Below, piece after piece: positions 7,466-16,756 of a stretch of 64,000 bases of DNA; position 1 is the stretch's first letter, and every line of letters starts with the position of its first letter. Position numbers and translations under genes: made by a program. The notes under the pieces were generated by a model. That model searched no databases and was not told the origin of the DNA. It worked only from the letters and a program-made list of their open reading frames with translations. The stretch spans positions 186,001 to 250,000 of the forward strand of contig NZ_PQVF01000008.1 of the NCBI RefSeq assembly GCF_002920915.1, read 5' to 3'. The DNA is from Solitalea longa. Its GTDB lineage: Bacteria; Bacteroidota; Bacteroidia; Sphingobacteriales; Sphingobacteriaceae.

Positions 7466-8875
7466 TTATTTTTTATTCAAAATATAATAATCATAAGGTT
7501 GCAGGCTAAGCGAGGTTCCTAAAGTAACATCACTATTGCTCATAGCATTGGTCCAGGTAGTATTTTGAAGCGCTGCCGCTACATTATAGTTAATTGCCGA
7601 ATTATTAGTATTAACAATTACCAGTACTTCTTTACCATTATAAGCGCGCTTAAACACAATTATTGAAGGATCGGCAAAGGTTTGAATCGTTCCGTTAATT
7701 ACCGCCTCACTACTCTTTTTAAACGCAATTAACTTTTGGTACTCCGTTACCATATCGGGGTTTTCACTCCAGTTGATCGGATCACGCTCAAAGAACGAAA
7801 GCTTTTTGGTGCTCCCAACTTCCTGACCATTGTATAACAAGGTGCTGCCTCCCATATATGAAGTCAGAGCAAAAGCCGCCATTGAGCCACGTTTACCACT
7901 AAACAAACCTACCGGTGTATCATCCCAGGCCGTTTCGTCATGGTTGGTGGTAAAGCGCAGTTTTGTTGAGCCCTGCGGAATATTCAAGAACTCCTGAGCA
8001 CTGGTGGTAAATAAGTTTCCATCTGCTTGTGTGCCTTTAAAAACGTCTTTCAGGGTTTTGTAGTAATCCCAGCCATAGTTTAACTGAAAACCGGCATTAA
8101 AATGATTAGCTCTACTTCCTTCGGCAAGCAATACGAGCTTGCGGTCATCAAACTTTTTCAACGTATCAATCGCCTGTTTCCAAAAGTCGTAAGGCATTAA
8201 ATCGGCTGCATCACAACGGAAACCATCAATATTTGCTGCCAGCACCCAATATTTCATTGAGCGGATCATTTCTTTGCGCATATCCTGGTTGTTATAATCA
8301 AGTGCAGCCACATCATTCCAATTCGTATTTGGAGGAATAATGATATTACCACTAGCATCCTGCTTATACCAGCTCTTGTTGGCGATCCAAGGATTATCCC
8401 ATGCAGTATGATTGGCCACCCAATCAATGATCAGTGACATACCCCTGTTATGGGCTTCCTTCACCAGCGTTCTTAAATCTTCGAGGTTACCAAATTCAGG
8501 ATTAACCTCTTTATAATTCTTAACGGCATACGGAGAACCCAGACCACCTGCTGATTTCAGTTGACCAACCGGATTAATAGGCATCAGCCAAATAACATTT
8601 ACACCCAAAGCCTTTATATTATCAAGACGCTTTTGTACGCCTTTCAAATTTCCTTCACTACTAAAGGCCCTAATATTCACCTCGTACATCACTACATCTT
8701 TAGTGTCGGGCACACCCTGATAAGGTGCTGCATAAGCCGGTGGATCAACTTGCTGAACAGGAGGTGGTTTTATAGGTGCAGGATCATCACCTTTCTTACA
8801 ATCGAAAAAAGAGAACGACAATGCCAATAGCGCATATACTAAAGTCATCTTGCTTGGAATGGTTATATATTTCAT
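7466..8875 (-). CDS. GH13 alpha-amylase lipoprotein (SusG-like role)
   Basis: A 469-residue amylase. The hydrophobic leader ends at Cys26 followed by KKGDD, a lipoprotein signal of the lax Bacteroidota kind, so it is probably anchored in the outer membrane. The catalytic TIM barrel has the three acidic residues in order: Asp222 (GFRCDAAD), Glu252 (LLAEGS) and Asp313 (TNHDE). The order Cys-short linker-barrel lacks the CBM58 insertion of Bacteroides SusG and the protein is shorter. It follows susC, susD and a susE-like gene, separated from them by a terminator-like hairpin. Its likely job is cutting surface-bound starch, inferred from position and lipidation. Confidence 0.85.
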   Translation of the reverse strand: MKYITIPSKMTLVYALLALSFSFFDCKKGDDPAPIKPPPVQQVDPPAYAAPYQGVPDTKDVVMYEVNIRAFSSEGNLKGVQKRLDNIKALGVNVIWLMPINPVGQLKSAGGLGSPYAVKNYKEVNPEFGNLEDLRTLVKEAHNRGMSLIIDWVANHTAWDNPWIANKSWYKQDASGNIIIPPNTNWNDVAALDYNNQDMRKEMIRSMKYWVLAANIDGFRCDAADLMPYDFWKQAIDTLKKFDDRKLVLLAEGSRANHFNAGFQLNYGWDYYKTLKDVFKGTQADGNLFTTSAQEFLNIPQGSTKLRFTTNHDETAWDDTPVGLFSGKRGSMAAFALTSYMGGSTLLYNGQEVGSTKKLSFFERDPINWSENPDMVTEYQKLIAFKKSSEAVINGTIQTFADPSIIVFKRAYNGKEVLVIVNTNNSAINYNVAAALQNTTWTNAMSNSDVTLGTSLSLQPYDYYILNKK

Positions 8876-8946
8876 ATAAACAAGTACAGTTTAAAACACA
8901 AAGAAAATTTATTTATAGGAAATAATCGTTAAACAATAGATTTTTT

Positions 8947-8981
8947 AAAAAAGGGCGGATCACAGCCAGCGAAACCGCCCT
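8947..8981 (-). terminator. Terminator or attenuator between susE-like and amylase genes
   Basis: GC-rich arms AGGGCGG and CCGCCCT (8952-8958 and 8975-8981) enclose a 16-nt loop. On the minus strand six U residues follow. It stands 10 nt after the susE-like stop codon and about 70 nt before the amylase start, so the binding genes and the amylase would be made in different amounts. Confidence 0.75.
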
Positions 8982-8990
8982 AACATTACA

Positions 8991-10064
8991 CTAATTTTTT
9001 TGAACAGTGTAGGTGTATTTGTATGGTGCACTAGCTTTATTTAGGCTAATGGTAACCGTATAATTTCCATCTGCAGTAATATTGATCGCATCATTGGTTT
9101 GAATTAATTCACCTTCCAGATCGCCACTTGAGGCAGGACCAAAATTGATGTCCCAACCATCATTTGCACGGAATTTTAAAGCTCCAGCTTTTAGGTTGAG
9201 GGTTTTAGACCATTCGTCTTTATTAGCATTGTAGGTCATTGCAGTTGAATTATCCCAATTGCCTGGAGTAGCAGTTCCAATTAGTCCCCATGTACTGATA
9301 TAAGTGATCTTATAAGTTAGGTCGTTTATGTTTGCTTCAAGCTTATACACCCCAGCTTTATCAACTGACATACTACCTGCGCCGCCATCGGTGGATAATT
9401 TACCATCAGAAGCATAGCCATAATTGATATGGTTCCAGTCAGGTGCTGAGGTAAATTTCAAATCAGTTCCAGAGCTGATATATACATAACCTTCGAACTT
9501 ACCGTCTCCTATATCTGTCAATTTTGGTGCCTCAGCAGGTTTATATCCCTGATAACCTCCAGGAACCCATAAACGAACAGGTTCAGGAATTGTAGGTTCT
9601 TCGATAATAGCTTTGAAAGGAGTTACTGTTAACTTAACAATCTGGGATATAACTAATTTCTGATTATTGATCGACGCACCAATGCGAAGTTCAATTTCAG
9701 AAGCCTGATTTTCAGGCAATTGAAGCTGATCCAATAATTTTTTATTCAGATCGCTCATTACTATTGCCAGTTGGTTGTTACTACTTGAACCTAACGAAAT
9801 GGGCTGCGAAAAGTGTCTCGACGCCAAATCGGCTTCTACATTATAATTTACTGCGGTTGTAACCCCGTAATCAGCTTCTTTCCACTTGATCTTAACGGTG
9901 TCGGTTAAGTTGGTTTCCGTTATTTCAACCGTGCTGCCGGTTGAAGGATTAGTAATTTCCGGAACGGTAATATTTTCAGCGATCATAGGGCCCACTTCCG
10001 TATCTTTTTGACACGAAACCAGTGTGGCGCTAAGCAGCAATAGTGTATAAAATTGCTTTTTCAT
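8991..10064 (-). CDS. SusE/SusF-like starch-binding outer-membrane lipoprotein
   Basis: 357 residues. The leader ends in LVSC with Cys19, a lipobox, followed by QKDTEVGP. Residues about 30-165 form a SusE-type beta-domain (the DUF5019/SusE N-terminal region). Two repeated beta-sandwich modules, about 168-255 and 258-357, resemble the starch-binding domains of SusE and SusF, with matching phrases such as GYVYISSGTDLKF and KTLNLKAGALKF. The aromatic residues (Trp, Tyr) in those modules could stack on sugar rings. It follows susD by 74 nt. It likely holds starch at the cell surface and does not cut it. The exact family cannot be settled without a profile search. Confidence 0.75.
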   Translation of the reverse strand: MKKQFYTLLLLSATLVSCQKDTEVGPMIAENITVPEITNPSTGSTVEITETNLTDTVKIKWKEADYGVTTAVNYNVEADLASRHFSQPISLGSSSNNQLAIVMSDLNKKLLDQLQLPENQASEIELRIGASINNQKLVISQIVKLTVTPFKAIIEEPTIPEPVRLWVPGGYQGYKPAEAPKLTDIGDGKFEGYVYISSGTDLKFTSAPDWNHINYGYASDGKLSTDGGAGSMSVDKAGVYKLEANINDLTYKITYISTWGLIGTATPGNWDNSTAMTYNANKDEWSKTLNLKAGALKFRANDGWDINFGPASSGDLEGELIQTNDAINITADGNYTVTISLNKASAPYKYTYTVQKN

Positions 10065-10138
10065 CTTTTATATCTTTTTATAATTAGATGGCAGCAACAG
10101 CTTTGTTATCCAAACAATTGCTGCCATCGGCATAAGTC

Positions 10139-11737
10139 TTAATAACCAGTATTTTGAACTAAATTGGTATTAATGGCCATATCGGCAGCTGGAATTGGGA
10201 ACAGGTTAAAATGTGCATCTGTTGCAGCCCCTGCTTTCACATTTCCTTTCCAATCCCACAAGTAAGCCGAACCGGTGAACTTGTCGAAGCGGATCAGGTC
10301 CGTTCTGCGATGGCACTCCCAATACAGCTCCCGTCCACGTTCATCTAAAAGGAAGTCGAGGGTTAAATTGGCAGCCGTGATATTGCCTGATGTATTGCCA
10401 TAAGCGCGTTCGCGTATTTTGTTCACTAATGAAACAGCTGTAGCCAAATCGCCTCCAGCGCCACCTCTTTTAACAGCCTCAGCATACATTAAATACACAT
10501 CAGCAAGTCGGAATAAAGGAAAATCAGTATCAACAAAAGTTCCATTCTGGCCAGGTTGATTAGTCGAAGTAACATTGCGGTATTTAGTACACAGGTAACC
10601 TTCCTGAAACTGATTCGGGTGGTCGATCTCTAATGAAACCTGTCCATCGGTATGGATCATTGCGCGTTTATCAGCAGTTCCGGTTACGTCAGGAAATTTG
10701 CTTACAAAAGCCCCTGTAAAACGGTTACCTGCCCAAGGACCAGCCGGAATACCGTAAACATTCGCATAATCCATCGTTCCACCAGTTTCGGCATGAATGA
10801 TATAGGTCATACCACCGTAGTTACGGGTGTTATTGCCATCTTCGGCTATAGGCAATATGATCTCATTGCTCCATTTGTGGTTATCAGCCAAAAACAACTC
10901 ATTGTATTTAGGATGAAGCGTATAACCTGCATTAATGATTTTCTTACAGTTATCGATACACTCGCTGTATTTCGGATGACCTTTGCCTAAATACACTTCG
11001 GCATTTAAATACATTTTGGCTAAAAGCATCCAGGCAGCGGCCTGATCGGCACGGCCATACTCATTTGAGCGTGGTGCTGCCATTGTTGGAGCAATAGCGT
11101 TTAATTCTGATTCGATATAGGCAAATAACTCCGGACGACTGATTTGCTTAGGAATAAATGCTCCTGTTTTATCGGCATCGGTCACAAAGGGTACATTACC
11201 CCACAGATCCATCGCATAGTAATAGTACAAGGCACGCAAGAAACGGGCTTCGGCCAGGTATTTAGTAACCTCTGTTTTCAATGGCTCCGAAAGACCGGCT
11301 ACACGCGGCTGCACCGAACGGATATACTCATTACAGTAGGATATGTTGATGAAAATGCGCTGATACATCAAGTTCACATAACCGTTTGCGTCTGACCATA
11401 ACATACCATGATATTCCACCAAACCACCATCGCCCCAGGCGTTGATACACTCATCGGTAGTTACTTCCTGCACATTGAAATAACCACGCAAAAATGAAGT
11501 GGTTCCTTCATCGGGAGCGGATAACTCGGGTTGTCCGAACTCACCACGCTGGCCTGTTAACGTGAAAGCACCGTAAAGTTTTGCCAATATTTGTTTATAA
11601 GCCTGCGGATCGTTAAAAACGGTAGCCGAGGAAATTATCTTTTTATCAGTAGGAACAGTATCCAGATCGTTTATACACGATGACATGAGCAGCCCCGTTG
11701 ACATAAATGCGATCGTGAGAAATTTATATGGTTTCAT
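10139..11737 (-). CDS. susD: SusD/RagB-family nutrient-binding lipoprotein
   Basis: 532 residues, the typical SusD length. The lipobox LMSSC places the lipidated Cys near residue 21. The N-terminal half is a helical TPR-like scaffold (EARFLRALYYYYAMDLWGNVPFV is a strong family phrase), and the C-terminus carries the RagB segment FLLDERGRELYWE with HRRTDLIRFDKF. SusD proteins form a lid on the SusC barrel and bind glycan at the cell surface. It begins 20 nt after susC. Nearby amylases and the maltose-phosphorylase unit point to starch or maltodextrin as the ligand; this is an inference from context, since the binding site residues cannot be assigned by eye. Confidence 0.92.
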   Translation of the reverse strand: MKPYKFLTIAFMSTGLLMSSCINDLDTVPTDKKIISSATVFNDPQAYKQILAKLYGAFTLTGQRGEFGQPELSAPDEGTTSFLRGYFNVQEVTTDECINAWGDGGLVEYHGMLWSDANGYVNLMYQRIFINISYCNEYIRSVQPRVAGLSEPLKTEVTKYLAEARFLRALYYYYAMDLWGNVPFVTDADKTGAFIPKQISRPELFAYIESELNAIAPTMAAPRSNEYGRADQAAAWMLLAKMYLNAEVYLGKGHPKYSECIDNCKKIINAGYTLHPKYNELFLADNHKWSNEIILPIAEDGNNTRNYGGMTYIIHAETGGTMDYANVYGIPAGPWAGNRFTGAFVSKFPDVTGTADKRAMIHTDGQVSLEIDHPNQFQEGYLCTKYRNVTSTNQPGQNGTFVDTDFPLFRLADVYLMYAEAVKRGGAGGDLATAVSLVNKIRERAYGNTSGNITAANLTLDFLLDERGRELYWECHRRTDLIRFDKFTGSAYLWDWKGNVKAGAATDAHFNLFPIPAADMAINTNLVQNTGY

Positions 11738-11757
11738 TTGAATAAGCTTTTAGATGA

Positions 11758-14733
11758 TTAAAAATCACAGTTAAGACCTAATTGGAACGTTCTCGAACGT
11801 GGGAAGAAATTATTATCCAAACCACCGCTGATCTCTGGATCCAAACCTTTGTAATCAGTGATCACAAATACATTCTGAACATTTAGGTTAAGGCGCAGGT
11901 TAACTTTTTGATGATACATTGCTGGCAAGTGGTAGCCCAGGCTCACGTTATCCAAACGGAAGTACGATGCATCCTGAATGTAATAATCAGAAGTATTGGT
12001 CTTTAATGCCGTAGTAAAACGGGTATCAGAAGCTGAAGTGGTTTGGTTGCTTAAATAACCAAGGGTTGAATAGAAACCACGGTAAGTACTGTTTGCTGCA
12101 ACGTTGTTATAGTTCCAGTTGCCAAGGCTCCATCTTCCAAAGGCCGAAAAATCCCAGCGTTTGTAATTTAAGGTAGTACCTATGCCCATTAAAACGGTAG
12201 CATCCGGTTTATGGAAAACATACAGGTCGCTGGTGTTAACCACACCGTCTTTATTACGGTCAACGTACACATCTTCCATTGGTTTACCATCGCGGTCATA
12301 GATCTGCTCATATACATAAAAAGAGTTTATCGGATGACCAACTTTTTGAACCTGGATAGTTCCCGAAGTTGTTCCGGCAATGTTACCCACCATTACTTCG
12401 TAGTTCGGGTCATCGGTAAGGCTCAGGTTGGAAATTTTATTTTTGTTATAAGAAATGTTATAGTTTACATTCCATTTTAAAGCCGATTTTGAAAGCAGCT
12501 TAGCATTTACGGTAAACTCCACCCCTTTATTCTCCATATCACCAACGTTGGTAAGTACCCGAGCCGAGAAGTTAGTTCCGGCCGGAACATCAACAATACT
12601 CAACAGGTCTTCGGTTTTCTTCTGGTAAAAATCCAATGTACCTGTAATTCGATTATCCCAAAAACCATAATCTAAACCGATATTAGCGGTTTTGGTCGAC
12701 TCCCATTTAATGTTGGCGTCATAACCGTCTGGTCGTAAGGTATTATAAAATGAATTACCAAACTGATAGCGCGAAGCATTATCGGAAATGGTGTATTTAG
12801 CTAAATACGGATAGTTATTTCCATTGTTCAGATCTTGCTGACCGGTAGTACCATAACCAACACGTAATTTTAAATCAGAGATCGTTTTGCTGTCTTTGAA
12901 GAAATCATCATTCATTTTCCAGGCAACAGCAACTGATGGGAACAACCCCCAACGATTTTCAGAAGAGAAACGAGAAGTAGCATCATCTCTCAAGGTAAAG
13001 GTTACCAGGTATCTGTCTTTAAAAGTATAATTCAACCTTCCGAAGAATGACACCAGGTAATATTCAGAGCTGTAAATATTAGGCTCGGTTTTAGCCGTTC
13101 CTGAAACGTTAGTGGCCGAATCAGCGCCTTCACGGTAAAAATGCGACCATGAATAACCGCCCATTACTTCTACCTTACTCTGAATCTTTTGCAAAGGTTT
13201 TGAATAGTTCAGGTAGAAATCAAGCAGCTGGTTTCTGCGTGTTTCTTCATAAGGATTAACTCTTCCTCCTGAAACCGAAGGTGAATTGATCCATTGTGTA
13301 TTATCCATTACGTTGTTATGGCCTTGTGATTTAGCATAGTCATAACCTACGTTCAGGTTGGCATGCAGCTCTTTTAAGAAAGGCATTTCATAATCAGCCT
13401 GTGCATTTCCTATACTTCTTTTTACAGTTGAGGTATTGTCGGTAAGTTCTAACTGCGCAACCGGATTGGCAGTTGCCAATGGTACCGGATCACCATTTAA
13501 AGTATTGTCCTGGGTCCAGGTGGTATAGCCTCTCCAACGCTCATTGCCGTTGTAAACCGGTTTAGTCGGGTCATAAAAAATCGCATTACCAATGGCTCCC
13601 TGATCGGCGAAATTGTTGTTATTATACATCCCCTTCACGTTGAACGTCATTTTCAATGAGTTTTTAAGGAAGTTAGGAGTAGCATTAAGTGCCAAAGTGG
13701 TTCTTTCGAAATTGTAGGTTTTAAGTGTTCCATCGGTATTGTTATATCCAAAAGACACACGATATGGCATAGTTTTCAGTTTACCCGAAAAAGCCAAATT
13801 ATGATCCTGTCCGAAAGCATTCTGATAGATGGCATCCTGCCAGTTAGTGTTGGCTGTACCTAATAATGAAAGTACAGGAGTTTGTCCGGCATATACCTTA
13901 TTTACTAAAGCTCTAAACTCATCGCCGGTATAAACAGGCACTTTGTTTGGTACAGTCGACAATGAAGTGGTTAATCCATAGCTTAATTTAAACTTGTCTC
14001 CACCTTTTTTAGTAGTGATTAGAATTACACCGTTTGATGCACGTGAACCATAAATGGCAGTTGCCGAAGCATCTTTCAACACCGTTACATTTTCAACATC
14101 ATTTGGGTTGATAGAAGAAAGAATATTTGGTGCTCCTCCCATAGCGGTGTTATCAATAGGCACATTGTCAACAATGATCAAAGGATCATTGCTTGCATTT
14201 AATGACGCACCACCACGAATACGGATGGTTGAGGTATTACCCGGAGCTCCACTGATAGAAGTAACGCTCACACCGGCAATTCGGCCCGAAATGGCGTCCT
14301 GCACCGAGTTTACTGCACCAACATTAAAATCTTTGTTTGATAAGGTTCCTACAGCTCCCGTAAGGTCTTTTTTCTTAGCGGTACCGTAACCCACAACAAC
14401 CACCTCGGTTAAGGTTTTTGTTAAAGGTTTTAGTGTGAAATAAACTTGGGTATTGGCGGTGACATTAACCGTTTTTTCTAGAAGTTCATAACCTAAAACG
14501 GTTACAATAACGGTGGTTTGGCCTAATGGCAAACCTGTAAATTTAAAGTCACCATCGGCATTAGTACCTGTTTTCAAGGTTGTGCCCTTAATTGCGACCC
14601 CAGCAAATGGCATGGGTAAATTTTCGTCGTCGAATACGCGACCGGAGAGTGTTCCGTTTTGTGCAAATGTTACCAGCGAAACTAATAACAGGCACAATGT
14701 CAATCCATACTTAAATAAGTAAAGTTTTCTCAT
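11758..14733 (-). CDS. susC: SusC/RagA-family TonB-linked outer-membrane receptor
   Basis: 991 residues. A signal peptide (about 1-24) ends at TFAQ. Residues about 27-105 are a carboxypeptidase-D-like beta-sandwich starting GTLSGRVFDDENLP. The TonB-box/plug region follows with EVVVVGYGTAKKKDLTGAV and the plug phrase GVILITTKKGG near residue 240. The remainder is a 22-stranded barrel ending in Phe (LGLNCDF). SusC imports oligosaccharides with TonB energy, in complex with SusD. It is the first gene of the susC-susD-susE unit; a 12-bp inverted repeat lies 150 nt upstream, after the susR-like gene. Confidence 0.93.
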   Translation of the reverse strand: MRKLYLFKYGLTLCLLLVSLVTFAQNGTLSGRVFDDENLPMPFAGVAIKGTTLKTGTNADGDFKFTGLPLGQTTVIVTVLGYELLEKTVNVTANTQVYFTLKPLTKTLTEVVVVGYGTAKKKDLTGAVGTLSNKDFNVGAVNSVQDAISGRIAGVSVTSISGAPGNTSTIRIRGGASLNASNDPLIIVDNVPIDNTAMGGAPNILSSINPNDVENVTVLKDASATAIYGSRASNGVILITTKKGGDKFKLSYGLTTSLSTVPNKVPVYTGDEFRALVNKVYAGQTPVLSLLGTANTNWQDAIYQNAFGQDHNLAFSGKLKTMPYRVSFGYNNTDGTLKTYNFERTTLALNATPNFLKNSLKMTFNVKGMYNNNNFADQGAIGNAIFYDPTKPVYNGNERWRGYTTWTQDNTLNGDPVPLATANPVAQLELTDNTSTVKRSIGNAQADYEMPFLKELHANLNVGYDYAKSQGHNNVMDNTQWINSPSVSGGRVNPYEETRRNQLLDFYLNYSKPLQKIQSKVEVMGGYSWSHFYREGADSATNVSGTAKTEPNIYSSEYYLVSFFGRLNYTFKDRYLVTFTLRDDATSRFSSENRWGLFPSVAVAWKMNDDFFKDSKTISDLKLRVGYGTTGQQDLNNGNNYPYLAKYTISDNASRYQFGNSFYNTLRPDGYDANIKWESTKTANIGLDYGFWDNRITGTLDFYQKKTEDLLSIVDVPAGTNFSARVLTNVGDMENKGVEFTVNAKLLSKSALKWNVNYNISYNKNKISNLSLTDDPNYEVMVGNIAGTTSGTIQVQKVGHPINSFYVYEQIYDRDGKPMEDVYVDRNKDGVVNTSDLYVFHKPDATVLMGIGTTLNYKRWDFSAFGRWSLGNWNYNNVAANSTYRGFYSTLGYLSNQTTSASDTRFTTALKTNTSDYYIQDASYFRLDNVSLGYHLPAMYHQKVNLRLNLNVQNVFVITDYKGLDPEISGGLDNNFFPRSRTFQLGLNCDF

Positions 14734-14883
14734 TGGTTGTAATACATTAAAAATTGGTCGAATAATTTTTTTTGCTTAAGCGTAATCGGTTCCGCTTTGC
14801 AAAATCAAAAGAAGGGAGCTTAAGGATTGAATACAATCAATATAAAGGGCGATATTGATGAATTCAAAAAATATTAAACACAA

Positions 14884-14913
14884 TACTCTTATAATCAATA
14901 CATTATAAGAGTA
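14884..14913. promoter_or_regulatory. 12-bp perfect inverted repeat between susR-like and susC genes
   Basis: The arms TACTCTTATAAT (14884-14895) and ATTATAAGAGTA (14902-14913) flank a 6-nt loop. It lies 42 nt past the susR-like stop and 150 nt before the susC start. On the minus strand the hairpin is followed by ATTGTGTTTAATATTTTTT, so the U-run is not directly attached. It may be the susR terminator or a binding site upstream of susC. Confidence 0.5.
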
Positions 14914-14955
14914 CCAACACTAAAGAATATAGATTTTTAAAATGGAAATATTGAG

Positions 14956-16557
14956 TTATACTGATTGAATTTTCATGATCTGATCTTCAAAACCATCGTT
15001 TTGTATGAGTGATTTTTTCTTGATTCGGGTTTTGTAAGCATAAATTGTATTTACCGAATAGTCTAAGATTTTAGCAATGCGATCATTGTCGGTTATACCA
15101 ATTCTGATAAGGGCATAAATGCGAAGTTCGGGGTTCATCAGTTGTCCCTCCTCCAGCTTAATTTTATCTTCCTCTTTGAACAAATTATTAAAACTTTCAA
15201 CAAAGTTGGGGAACAGTTTCAGGAACACTTTGTCGAAACTTAAGAACAAGCCTTCACGTTCTTTATGAAGGTCTACTTTAGCCAGCGTGCTTTTCAGATC
15301 ATCTGGTTTACCAAGCAGCATTTTTTGCTCTATCGATTTTTTAAAGCGTTCCAGCTTATCAATAAATTCTGAACAAATATTGAAGTAGTAAACGATGTAT
15401 TCATCTTTAATTTTATTGGCCTCCTTTAAAAGGTCATTAGTTTGCTGCAAGCTGATATTGGCCATCTTTATGATCTTATCAGCAGCCTTTAATTTTTTAA
15501 GCTGTTTTATAGTGATGAAAATGAAAACGACAACCGTTAGGAAAAGTACCGTAGCTAAAACAGAATACCCTAAAAGCAATTTACGCTGATGCTCAACAGT
15601 ACTTAACTGCTGACCTTCAATAATTGGCAAAATAGCTCCAATTTTCAATTCCCGGTGACGGGCACCGTAATAGGTCGCATCATCTAAGGCATGTTTTATA
15701 TAATTGTAAGCAGTTTGCGTATCGCCTTTTTTGTATAAAATATCAGCAAGGTTTAAAATAGCCACTGTTTCTTTTGTGACCGATTTAACATCGGCAATGG
15801 CTGCTTTAATCAAGAGATCAACCGATTCATTTTCACGCCCTGCGTTAGCGTAAGCATAGCTTAAGCTACTGGCATTAATGGCATACTGATGTGGAGTTAA
15901 ATTTTTAAAACCAAGAATTTGCTCATAACTGCGAGCAGCAGCCCTCATATCGCCGTTTCGTAAATTTTTAAGCCCTTGTAACCATATATAGTCGTATGAC
16001 CGTTTATTACTCAGCTGCATTGCCGAATCAGCAAATGCATTTCCTTTCTGGTTATATTCAACCGTAAAATATTTGTCTTTATGAAAATCAGCCAGATCAT
16101 AATAATAGCGGGCAAACAGCGAATAGTACTCAACCTTAGCCTGTGGAGTTAAAAAAGCGAGTTGAATCGATTGAAGCACATCAAACGTTTCCTTAAACAT
16201 GCCTGAGGATAAAAGAATAAATCCTTTTTTCAGCTTTACCTCTTCAACATTCGATTTGTCATTGAGCTTATAGGAAACATCCAGCAGCTTTTGAGCATAG
16301 TTAAAGGCCGAATCATAGTTAATGGTTTTATATTCTTCATACAGGCTTGAATAGGCATTGTACAAATGTTCAACAGTTAATGATGAAGGCTTCGCCAGGG
16401 ATTTCTTGATTTCATTAATTCGAATCAGTTTTACCGATTCATATTCGGTTTTTTTCTCCAAGGCAGCGTTAAGTTCTTTGAATAAACTGTCGGTTGAATT
16501 GGCAAGGCTGGTTTCACTTATTAAAAATCCGAAAACGAAAAGGAAAATATACTTCAT
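14956..16557 (-). CDS. SusR-like membrane-spanning regulator (DUF6377 type)
   Basis: 533 residues. A signal peptide (about 1-19) is followed by a TPR-rich periplasmic region (about 25-320). One transmembrane helix (about 325-348, ending VVVFIFITIKQL) comes next, then a coiled coil, then a C-terminal helix-turn-helix of LuxR type: PELRIYALIRIGITDNDRIA, then YSVNTIYAYKTRIKKKS. This layout is that of DUF6377 regulators, which include SusR-like starch regulators in Bacteroidota. The chain could sense maltodextrin in the periplasm and act on DNA directly through one membrane span. It lies directly upstream of susC on the same strand. The regulatory target is an inference from position. Confidence 0.75.
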   Translation of the reverse strand: MKYIFLFVFGFLISETSLANSTDSLFKELNAALEKKTEYESVKLIRINEIKKSLAKPSSLTVEHLYNAYSSLYEEYKTINYDSAFNYAQKLLDVSYKLNDKSNVEEVKLKKGFILLSSGMFKETFDVLQSIQLAFLTPQAKVEYYSLFARYYYDLADFHKDKYFTVEYNQKGNAFADSAMQLSNKRSYDYIWLQGLKNLRNGDMRAAARSYEQILGFKNLTPHQYAINASSLSYAYANAGRENESVDLLIKAAIADVKSVTKETVAILNLADILYKKGDTQTAYNYIKHALDDATYYGARHRELKIGAILPIIEGQQLSTVEHQRKLLLGYSVLATVLFLTVVVFIFITIKQLKKLKAADKIIKMANISLQQTNDLLKEANKIKDEYIVYYFNICSEFIDKLERFKKSIEQKMLLGKPDDLKSTLAKVDLHKEREGLFLSFDKVFLKLFPNFVESFNNLFKEEDKIKLEEGQLMNPELRIYALIRIGITDNDRIAKILDYSVNTIYAYKTRIKKKSLIQNDGFEDQIMKIQSV

Positions 16558-16756
16558 ACTTATTTTGGTTGGCTGTTTTTTACAAAAACAATTAAAGGGA
16601 CTAAATTAAAATCCTTTTAGATATTCCTTCAATATTTTTTGTTCTTAGGTTGATATTTATCATTTACATTATCTTGCTTTAGCTTTAACTTACCCTTATT
16701 TCGGATAAACTTTCCCGAATTAATTTTAGGCGTAAACCTTTTCAACTCATACATAC
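16558..16756. other. Divergent intergenic region
   Basis: About 200 nt between the minus-strand susR-like gene and the plus-strand ATPase gene. It must hold both promoters, but no full TTG-N19/20-TAnnTTTG element is clear. The closest -7 match is TATCTTG near 16670. Confidence 0.4.

Noticed and set aside
14054-14389. 111-residue plus-strand frame inside susC
   Set aside because: It is antisense to well-supported coding sequence of the receptor plug and has no start context or family similarity.
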